Assembly: GCA_002423325.1 (NCBI GenBank)
Contig: DIVQ01000058.1
Coordinates: forward strand, 1 to 12,997
Reading direction: 5' to 3'
DNA: 12,997 nt
Source: Anaerolineales bacterium UBA6128
GTDB lineage: Bacteria; Chloroflexota; Anaerolineae; UBA1429
Shown: positions 1 through 7,600 of the stretch, piece by piece
Numbering within the stretch: position 1 is the first letter of the stretch
How the letters are laid out: each line of letters starts with the position of its first letter
Translations under genes and position numbers: made by a program
Notes under the pieces: model-generated
Told to the model about the DNA's origin: nothing
Databases searched by the model: none
What the model saw: only the letters and a program-made list of their open reading frames with translations

Positions 1-36
1 GATTATCATTTGATTGGACACGCCCCCACTACTCTT

Positions 37-65
37 TTGCCACCAGCCCGCCTGTGGCCTATCAT
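37..65 (+). promoter_or_regulatory. Candidate sigma70-type promoter for the permease/peptidase cassette
   Basis: TTGCCA at 37-42 and TATCAT at 60-65 are separated by exactly 17 bases; each hexamer differs from the sigma70 consensus at one position. Transcription would start near 72, leaving a leader of about 29 bases before the first start codon at 101. It lies in a locally AT-richer patch, unlike the flanking coding DNA. This is a motif match only; the beginning of the window cuts off any view of what lies upstream. Confidence 0.42.
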
Positions 66-100
66 ACCCTCCTACCTCGTAGACGCATCGGAGAACCGCG

Positions 101-1024
101 ATGTTGCGCTTTGTCCTCCGCAGGCTCGGCTTTATCATCGCCGTCAGCCTGGGGATCATCTTTTTCGCCTTTTTCGGCATCCGCCTGGCCGGCAACTCGT
201 CCGCGCGTACGCCCGACTATAACCCGCTGCCCGCTGCGCGCTACGCCGCTACCGCCACACTCGACTATGTCGAGCGCTTGGCGCACGGCGACCTGGGTAT
301 GATGCAGCGCGGCAGCGGCCGGCTGCGGCGCAGCGTGGCGGTCGGCGAGGTGCTGGCCGATGTCTACCCCAAGAGCATCGGTCTGCTGGCACTGGCGCTG
401 GTAGTCTCGGCAGGCGTCGGCGTGCCGGTGGGCGCCTGGGCCGCGCTGCGGCGTCGCAAGGCCGGCTCCTCGTGGCTGATGACGCTGACGCTGGTGGGCG
501 TGTCGCTCCCCAGTTTCACGGCCGCGGCGCTGCTACAAATCGGCGAGATCTACTGGTTCCGCACCTTTGGCTTTCGCCTGGTGCCGGTGGGCGGCTTTGG
601 CTGGGATGCCCACCTCGTAATCCCCACGCTGGTGCTGAGCGCGCGCCCCCTGGCGCAACTGGCGCGCATCGCCTACATGGCCTTTGCCGAGGTGCTGGAC
701 GAGGACTATATGCGCACCGCCGCCGCCAAGGGGCTGCTGCGCCGCGCTATCACGCTGGGGCACGCCTACCCCAACGCCGCGGTACCCATCCTCACGGGGC
801 TGGGCGTCTCGCTGCGCTTTTCGCTGGCCAGCCTGCCGGTGGTCGAGTACTTTCTCGGTTGGCCCGGCATCGGCGCCGCGCTGCTCGACGCCATCCGCCA
901 GCAGCAGGCGCAGGCTGTGGCCGGCCTGGCCCTGGCGCTGGGACTCACCTTTATGCTCGTCAACCTTGTCCTGGAGGTGCTGTACCGCGTGGTGGACCCG
1001 CGCCTCAAGGGGCAGACGCTATGA
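101..1024 (+). CDS. DppB-type ABC transporter permease (peptide/nickel family)
   Basis: This is a 307-residue inner-membrane permease of the binding-protein-dependent transport family (DppB/OppB type), expected to form half of the translocation pore of a peptide or oligosaccharide importer. It opens with the typical N-terminal segment (MLRFVLRRLG then a hydrophobic helix, about residues 8-30). An outer loop of about 70 residues follows, somewhat shorter than usual, and then the membrane core. The cytoplasmic EAA-type loop that docks the ATPase is seen at about 201-230 (EDYMRTAAAKG then a conserved Pro-Asn and Pro). The family ending VDPRLKG is present. The start at ATG 101 is supported by CGGAGAA at 89-95. 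The stop overlaps the next start as ATGA at 1021-1024, so the two permease genes are translationally coupled and should form a heterodimer. Family is sure; the substrate cannot be read from sequence, though the neighbouring peptidases suggest peptides. Confidence 0.93.
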   Translation: MLRFVLRRLGFIIAVSLGIIFFAFFGIRLAGNSSARTPDYNPLPAARYAATATLDYVERLAHGDLGMMQRGSGRLRRSVAVGEVLADVYPKSIGLLALALVVSAGVGVPVGAWAALRRRKAGSSWLMTLTLVGVSLPSFTAAALLQIGEIYWFRTFGFRLVPVGGFGWDAHLVIPTLVLSARPLAQLARIAYMAFAEVLDEDYMRTAAAKGLLRRAITLGHAYPNAAVPILTGLGVSLRFSLASLPVVEYFLGWPGIGAALLDAIRQQQAQAVAGLALALGLTFMLVNLVLEVLYRVVDPRLKGQTL

Positions 1025-3402
1025 AATGGTCGCTCGGTTCCGACGCCAACCCGGAGCAGGATGCCGACAGCGCTCCGCGCCGCTTTTACTGGGGGCTGGT
1101 GTTCCGCAACGGCCCCTTCCTGGTGGGCGCGCTGGTGTTGCTCGCGCTGATTGCCGTCGCCCTGTTCGGCCCACACTTCGCCTCCGAGAACCCCTACCTC
1201 TCAGCGCAACGCAGCGCCGAGGTCATCGGCGGCGAAGTGGTCTACCCGCCCTTCGCACCCTCAGCCCAGTTCCCGCTGGGCTCCGACCCCTGGGGACGCG
1301 ACATCCTCAGCTTGTTGCTCTATGGCGCGCGCAACACGCTGGTGGCGGAAGCCTTCGTCACCATGGTGCGCCTGGTGCTGGGCTTTGTGTTGGGCGCCAC
1401 AGCGGGTTGGCTCCCCGGCAGCCTGATTGACGGCCTCATCATGGGGGCGGTGGAGGTCTTTTCGTCGCTGCCCCTGCTGCTGACGGGCACCATCCTGATC
1501 TTTGCGCTGGACATCCGTCGCGGCCTGGTGACTTTTCTGATCGCCCTGTCGCTGGTGGGCTGGGGCGAGATTGCGCAGTACATTCGCAGCGAGTTTATGG
1601 CATTGCGCGAACGCCCCTTCATCGAGGGTGCGCGCGCCATCGGCCTGCACGAACGCCAGGTGGTTTCGCGCCACGTGCTGCCCAACATTCTGCCGCAACT
1701 GGTGGTGCTGACGCTGCTGGAGCTGGGCGCCGTGCTGATGCTGCTGGGCGAGCTCGGCTTTGTGGGCGTCTTTATCGGCGGCGGCATCGTCGCCGAGACC
1801 TTTGACGCGCGCGTGGTCATCGCCGACATCCCCGAGTGGGGCGCGCTGCTCGCCACCACACGCAACTATCTCCGGAGCGCGCCCTGGATGGTGCTCTACC
1901 CGGCGCTGGCTTTCTTCGTCGCTGTGCTGGGAGCCAACCTGCTGGGCGAGGGGCTGCGGCGCATCATCCGCGAGGCGGGCGTCAACACCGCGGCGCTGGT
2001 CAGCAAGCGCATGATCGTGGCGATCGCGGCCATCAGCCTGCTGACCTGGTACGTGGTCAACCAGATCGGGCCGGGCGTGTCATACGCCAAACTGGCCAGC
2101 CAGGTGGACGCCGCAGGCGCGCTGACCCACGCCAGCGCCATTTTCGAGCGCCAGCAGGACGACCCGGGCTTTGGCACTGCCGGCGCGCGCGCAGCGGCCG
2201 AGTACATCGCGGCGCGTCTGGAAGAGTACGGCGCCCAGCCGGCGGCTACCACTCAGAGCTACCTGCAGCCGGTGGAACGTCGCATCGTCAGGCGCTTGAC
2301 GACGCCTCTGCTCGAGGCTACGCTCGAGGGCCAGGAGCAATGGATCGCGCTGGCGCACGGCACTGACTTTGGCGAGCGGATCGACGGCCACGGCGGCGCG
2401 GGCAGCGCCGACGGCGCGCTGACTTACGTCGGGTTTGGCGGCGCCAGGCTGGCCTACCGCGACTATCGCGGGCTGAACCTGGACGGTCGCGTAGTGCTGG
2501 TGCTGGCCGACAACGCGCCAGACGGCTTTGTCAACGAGGCGCTCATCCGAGGCGCCGCAGCCGTGTTGGTGATCACCGAGGACGCCGCGCCACGCCTGGA
2601 CTATGTCACCGACGCCGACGACGTGCTGGTAACGCCCACGCTGCCGCTGTTGCACGTGCGCCCACAATCTGCAGAGCGCTGGCTGACGCAAGCGGGCAGC
2701 AGCCTCGGCGCCCTGGAGCAGTTCGCCGCCGACCTTGAGGCCGCCGGGACGGATTGGGCAACGCTCGATCTGCGCCTGCGCGTACGCACGACTGTGGCGT
2801 TGAGCGAACCGGAGACGATCACCGGCTACAATGTGCTCGCCATCCTCCCAGGCAACGACCTGGCGATGGACGCACAGGCCTTGATGCTGAGCAGCGCCTA
2901 CGATATGCCCGAACCCTGTCCCGAGGCACGATACCTGTCCGCGGGAGATGGCCCGGCGGGCGCAGGCATCATGCTGGAGATCGTCAGGCTGTGGCGCGCG
3001 GAGGATTTCAAGCCGCGGCGGGCTGTACTGCTCAACTTTTGGGCCGGCGGCTGGCTGGCCGCGGATGGGTCGGTGACCTACGAAGAGGAGCGCACGCCCT
3101 ACAAAGAGCTGCAGGTGCAGGCGGCGTTGCGCCTCAGAGGCGTGGGCGCGGGCCAGACGCTGGTATTGACGGGCGAGGGCAGCGACGCACTCAAGAGCCT
3201 GCTGGAGCGCAGCGCCGGGGTGCTGGCGGTGCCGGTGACGGGCGCTGCCGGCGCGGGCGGGTTGACCGTCCGCTGGGCTGAGGCGCCCAACCCGTACGCC
3301 GGGCTGGATACGCTGGAGAGCCTGGACGTGGAGAGCACGGCGCGGGCGGGTCAGGTGGTCAACCTGTCGTTGATCACGGCCACCCGGCAATACCACTACT
3401 AG
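1021..3402 (+). CDS. DppC-type permease fused to a PA domain and a degenerate M28 peptidase domain
   Basis: The protein has 793 residues, more than twice the usual 280-310 of a DppC permease. Residues 1 to about 318 are a complete permease: first helix about 30-50, the conserved GSDPWGRD segment with the following GARNTL, an EAA loop at about 201-225 (EGARAIGL), and the final NLLGEGLR. Instead of ending in LDPR, the chain runs on in frame into an extra hydrophobic helix (about 331-348). Then come an M28-type N-terminal segment (385-409), a PA-like domain (about 440-545) and an M28-like fold (about 600-793). The zinc site is damaged: the His of the HYD motif is A626 (SSAYD), the Glu-Glu pair is G677-W678 and the terminal His motif is absent. 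D643 remains at the bridging Asp position. A seventh helix would put this domain outside the cell. The ATG at 1021 follows AAGGGG at 1007-1012; the frame is open further upstream, but that part lies inside the DppB gene. Possible role: peptide capture next to the pore (inference). Confidence 0.9.
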   Translation: MKWSLGSDANPEQDADSAPRRFYWGLVFRNGPFLVGALVLLALIAVALFGPHFASENPYLSAQRSAEVIGGEVVYPPFAPSAQFPLGSDPWGRDILSLLLYGARNTLVAEAFVTMVRLVLGFVLGATAGWLPGSLIDGLIMGAVEVFSSLPLLLTGTILIFALDIRRGLVTFLIALSLVGWGEIAQYIRSEFMALRERPFIEGARAIGLHERQVVSRHVLPNILPQLVVLTLLELGAVLMLLGELGFVGVFIGGGIVAETFDARVVIADIPEWGALLATTRNYLRSAPWMVLYPALAFFVAVLGANLLGEGLRRIIREAGVNTAALVSKRMIVAIAAISLLTWYVVNQIGPGVSYAKLASQVDAAGALTHASAIFERQQDDPGFGTAGARAAAEYIAARLEEYGAQPAATTQSYLQPVERRIVRRLTTPLLEATLEGQEQWIALAHGTDFGERIDGHGGAGSADGALTYVGFGGARLAYRDYRGLNLDGRVVLVLADNAPDGFVNEALIRGAAAVLVITEDAAPRLDYVTDADDVLVTPTLPLLHVRPQSAERWLTQAGSSLGALEQFAADLEAAGTDWATLDLRLRVRTTVALSEPETITGYNVLAILPGNDLAMDAQALMLSSAYDMPEPCPEARYLSAGDGPAGAGIMLEIVRLWRAEDFKPRRAVLLNFWAGGWLAADGSVTYEEERTPYKELQVQAALRLRGVGAGQTLVLTGEGSDALKSLLERSAGVLAVPVTGAAGAGGLTVRWAEAPNPYAGLDTLESLDVESTARAGQVVNLSLITATRQYHY

Positions 3403-3431
3403 CTTGGCGCCGGACGGAGAGCGGGACAGCG

Positions 3432-4613
3432 GTGGGAGACAATCTGCCGACGCGCACAAACCGCATTTTGGCCTGGACGATCGCGATCCTGGGCCTGTGC
3501 GTGCTGCTGAGCGTCGGGCTCGTCGGCTGGCTGTATCTGCGCGACGGCGCGGCGGCCTGGCAGGCCCTGCGCGGCCCGGGGTCCAACGAACACATCGCCT
3601 TTGTGTCGGGCACGCTGGCCGAGGGCTTGGACTTGTACCTCGCCGACGCCCATGGAGAAAAGCGGGTGAATCTGAGCCCGTCGCGCGGGGACGAGATCTT
3701 TCCCGCCTGGTCGCCGGACGGCAAGAAGCTGGCCTACTGCCGCGTATCGCTGCTCGGCCAGACCAGTGGGCCGCGCGCGGCCGATGCCGGCGCCTACTTG
3801 CTCGACGTGAGCACGGCGGCCGAGGGTCGCCGCCCCGCCGAGCTCCTCTATGCCATCTCAGACGGCGTGCCTCGCTACCCCGCTTGGTCGCCGGATGGCG
3901 CGCGCATCGCCCTTGTGGCGACTCCCGCGTTCGATGATTCGGGCAGGCCGACGGCTACCGAGACACTCCTGGTCGTGATCGACGTGGTCACGCATCAGCA
4001 GCAGGAGCACGTCTTGCCCCTGCTCGTCACGGTGCAGGACGTGGACTGGTCGGCAGGGGGGTCTGCGTTAGCTCTGGTAGGCATGACTTTCGACGCGGAG
4101 GGCAAGGAACTGGAGCGCGGCGTCTATGTCTATGAACTGGATAGCCGCACCATGGCGCGCATCGCGCCGACGGCCACGGACGTTGCCTGGTCGCCGACCG
4201 GGGAGTTGCTGGCCTGCGCCAACCCGGATGACTCACCCGGTCTCGTGCTGCTGAACGCCGATGGCAGCCCCGCCAGGACGCTGGAGGACACCCAGTGGGT
4301 CACCAGCATGGCCTGGTCGCCGGATGGCGCGCAACTGATCTACGGCCGGGCCAGTCGAACCGGCTACGCGTTAGCGCTCTGCGATGTGGCCACCGGCGAG
4401 ACGTCCATCGTGCTGGACGCACTGAGCGGTGCGGCCGAGTATGCCACTTGGTCGCTCAGCGGTGCGCTGGTAGCCTACACGATCTATGCTAACGCGACCG
4501 ACGACCTCCAAGCCTCGATCGGGGTCGTGGACATGCGCACGCACAGGACCGTGCCGTTTGCGTCCGAGCATTCCATCGAAGGCATGGCTGTCTGGCAGCC
4601 GATGACACCATGA
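3432..4613 (+). CDS. Membrane-anchored TolB/PD40-type beta-propeller protein
   Basis: A protein of 393 residues with a short cytoplasmic start, one uncleaved-looking hydrophobic anchor (about 12-36) and an extracellular beta-propeller. PD40-type blades are visible as WSPDG-like turns with Trp at residues 93, 152, 206, 253, 295 and 340, and a last partial motif near W389, so six or seven blades. Such propellers bind proteins, peptides or glycans, or gate an associated peptidase, as in TolB and in prolyl-oligopeptidase relatives; no catalytic domain is attached here. The GTG start at 3432 is chosen because GGAGAG lies at 3416-3421 with good spacing and because the anchor helix follows at once. 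The gene begins 29 bases after the permease fusion and its stop overlaps the next start (ATGA at 4610-4613), which links it to the peptidase that follows. Its ligand cannot be inferred. Confidence 0.85.
   Translation: MGDNLPTRTNRILAWTIAILGLCVLLSVGLVGWLYLRDGAAAWQALRGPGSNEHIAFVSGTLAEGLDLYLADAHGEKRVNLSPSRGDEIFPAWSPDGKKLAYCRVSLLGQTSGPRAADAGAYLLDVSTAAEGRRPAELLYAISDGVPRYPAWSPDGARIALVATPAFDDSGRPTATETLLVVIDVVTHQQQEHVLPLLVTVQDVDWSAGGSALALVGMTFDAEGKELERGVYVYELDSRTMARIAPTATDVAWSPTGELLACANPDDSPGLVLLNADGSPARTLEDTQWVTSMAWSPDGAQLIYGRASRTGYALALCDVATGETSIVLDALSGAAEYATWSLSGALVAYTIYANATDDLQASIGVVDMRTHRTVPFASEHSIEGMAVWQPMTP
3885..3903 (+). repeat. 19-base direct repeat encoding propeller blade turns (second copy 4314-4332)
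   Basis: The 19 bases TGGTCGCCGGATGGCGCGC occur identically at 3885-3903 and 4314-4332, and the first 11 of them also begin the turn at 3708. All copies are in the same frame and encode WSPDGAR or WSPDGAQ, the blade signature of the propeller. This is a coding repeat from the protein fold, kept unusually exact at the DNA level, not a mobile element. Confidence 0.8.
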
Positions 4614-7600
4614 GATCACCCGTCTACCTGCTCAGCCGTCTGAGCCGGCGCACCCTCATCCTGCTTCTGGCCGCCCTGCTCGTGATCGAGGGCGGACTGG
4701 TGGGGGCGGCTGTGCGCACGCTGCGACCCGCACCGGTGATACCCGAGACCGCCGCCCCGGACGCGCGCCCCGGCCGCACCGCGGTCGCGCCCACGGCTGT
4801 GCTCGCGCCCGGCAGCGCCCCGACCGCCATCGCGCTTCAGCCGGTCGATCGCGAGCCCAGTGACCACGTGGCGCTCGGAGACCTGACCGGCGTGGCCGAC
4901 CGCTTTGACGTCGAGGAGGCGCTGGCGCACATCGAGGTGCTCACCTCGCCCGAGTACGCCGGTCGGGTGCCAGGATCGCCCGGAGGCTACGCTGCAGGTG
5001 AGTACATTGCTGCGCAGTATGCCGCCTATGGCCTGCTTCCTGCCGGAGCCGAAGGCTATTACCAGCCCTTCAGCGTGCCACACGCTGAGGTCACCGCGAT
5101 GCCGATTCTGGACATCACCCGGCCCGACGGCAGCCCGGCAGACCCCTTCGCGTTCCGCCGACACTATGCCTGGGTGTGGGGCGGCTACAGCGGAGGCGGC
5201 GAGGCCGACGGCGCGGTCTTTTGGCTGAACAACGGCAACCCTTCAGACTATCGTGGGCTGGACGTGCGCGGCGAGATCGTGCTGGTGCGCAGCGAGAACG
5301 CCGAGGAAGCCGCGCGTCAGGCGCTCGAGCACGGCGCCGAAGGCCTGCTGCTGCTGACCGAGACGGCGCAGCGCATCACGATGCGACGCACCTATCGCGA
5401 GGCGCCCTATCTCAAAACGAGCCTGCCCACGATGTGGGTCTCGCCGGAGGTCGCCTCGGCGCTGCTCGAGGGCAGCGGCTACAACCTCGACGACCTGTCT
5501 TTCCTGTACCGGTCGCTGGAGTTGGCGACCCGCGCACACATTGTGATCGAGATGGACGAACCGGGCGAGGCGACGGCGCGCAACGTGCTGGGCGTTTTAC
5601 CCGGCGCCAACCCCGACCTGCGCGAGCAGGTGCTCATCCTGGGCGCCCACTATGACCATCTGGGCGTAGACCCGGACGGCAGCCTGCACGCCGGCGCCAA
5701 CGACGACGCCTCCGGCGTGGGCGTGCTGCTCGAGATCGCGCGCAGTTGGCAGGCCGCCGGCTATGTTCCCGAGCGCACGGTGCTGTTCGCCGCCTGGGAC
5801 GCCGAGGAACAGGGCCTGTTCGGCGCAATCGAATACGTGCGTCGGCCCGTCTTTCCGCTCGAGGAGACGGTCGGGATGATCCAGCTCGACATGGTCGGCC
5901 TGGCCGTCACCGGCACCCTCTCACTCGACGCCGGCGTCGGCTATGGCAGCGGCGCGGTCCGCTGGGCCGACTCTGAGGCCATCAGCTGGCCGCGCGCTGG
6001 CGACGACCCGTTGAGGCAGGTCAGCGCATCGGCGGCGCTATACGGCGTGCGCACCGAAGCGCTCGGTTGGGGCAGCGGCAGCGATCACGCGCCCTTCCTG
6101 CGCGCGGGCGTGCCCGCTGTGCTGCTGATCTGGGATGCCGCCGCAGTGCCGTACTATCACACGCCCGGCGACACGCTCGACACGCTACAGCCCGAGCGCC
6201 TGCGCGAGGCGGGGCTGATCACCTCCCACGCGGCCATCGCGCTGGCCAGCGTCGCGCCGACACTGCAGGAGACGCTCGCGGACCAGGTCGCCGCCGTGCG
6301 CGCCCGAGACGCCGCGGCGCTGGCAGCCACGCTTGATGCGAGCGACCCCAACCTGGCGCCGGTCGCCCAGGCCTGGCTGATGTCGCGACCGGAGGCGCTC
6401 GCACAGAGCCTGTCGTTGGCGCTGGGCGACGTGCGCGTGGGGCACGGGAACGCCAGCGCCATGGTGACGGCCAGCGCGCGCGACGCCGACGACAGCCGGG
6501 TGGCGCTGGGCAGTTGGCCCGTGCAGTTTGTGCGCAGCGGCGCCGAGTGGCGCGTCACCTGGCCGGTGGCAGAGGTGCTGACGATGACGCATCTGAGCGT
6601 GCAGGTGGTCTCTCCCGCAGAGGGCGACGCCGAGTGGGCACAGACGCTGGACGCTGCCTACGTCGCCAGCGCCAAAGCTCTGGGCCTGGAGCGCGCCGCG
6701 CCTGCCACGGTGACGCTGTTCCCCAGCCGCAGTACGATGGAGTGGCTGGATACACCGGCCTGGGACGGGCGCGGGCGCGTGCTCTTGCGCACCGACCCAC
6801 TCACCGCCACGGCCGTCAGCCTGATCCTGGACGAGTTTGGCCTGCCCCCCGAGCAGGGCGAGTGGTTGCGTGTGGGGCTGGCGCGTTGGGCGGAGACATA
6901 CAGCGACCCGGCGGCGGCGCGCGAGCAGTCGCTGCGGCTGGCCTCGGTCCTGGAGCCCGGTGTGACCGCCGAGGCGGTGCTCAGCCGCCCGCCGAGCGCA
7001 TCGCTGACGGCGGCGCTGGCCGATGGAGAGTACGCCTCGGCCGCTTGGACGATGGTGAGCGCGCTGATCGACGCGCATGGCATCGAGGGTGTGCAACGGC
7101 TGTGCGCCGCCTGGGGCGCGCAGGGCAACGCCGAAGCAGCGTTCGGCGCGCTGAACCTCGACCTCGACCAGTTCGCCCGCGACTGGGAGTCGCGCGTGCC
7201 ACGTGCGCTGGCCGACGCACGAGAGGGCATCACGGTCGCCCTGGCGCAGCGCGTGGAGGCGGTGAAGGCGCGTCAACGCGTCGCGTTCCTCGAGACCCTT
7301 GATCCGCTCGACCCGGTCTACCTGGCCGAAGAGGCGCGCTGGTTCGACAGCCTGCCCGCGGGCCTGGCGCTGTACGAGGCCAGCGCCGACCTGCTCTCGG
7401 TGGAGGGCGACGCCGCCCTGGCGCGCGTCACCACCCGTCTGCAGTTGAGCACCGACGATCGCGCACAACAGACCAGCGCCGTCATGCGCTGGCAGCGTCA
7501 GGGCGACCGTTGGCTGCTGGCCGACCGCGACTGGCAGCTACGCGAGACGCCGCATCTGCGCGTGCACTATCTCACTGCACCGGCCGAGTTCGACGCCTGG

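Noticed and set aside
472..1020. Upstream extension of the permease-fusion frame
   Set aside because: It lies wholly inside the DppB-type gene and reads as Arg/Gly-rich noise. The permease N-terminus and an AAGGGG site support ATG 1021.
2600..3402. M28-like half of the permease fusion as an active peptidase
   Set aside because: The His, the Glu-Glu pair and the terminal His needed for zinc and catalysis are missing; only D643 remains.
2080..3459. Antisense open frame (459 codons) opposite the permease fusion
   Set aside because: Same shadow effect. No recognisable motif, and the sense strand encodes the PA and M28-like parts.
3700..4460. Short repeats as CRISPR or tandem DNA repeat array
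   Set aside because: Spacing is irregular, the copies are in frame and each encodes a WSPDG propeller turn.
6185..7468. Antisense open frame (427 codons) opposite the middle of the 1640-residue protein
   Set aside because: Arg/Gln/His-rich composition without a domain; the sense frame is continuous with recognisable modules.
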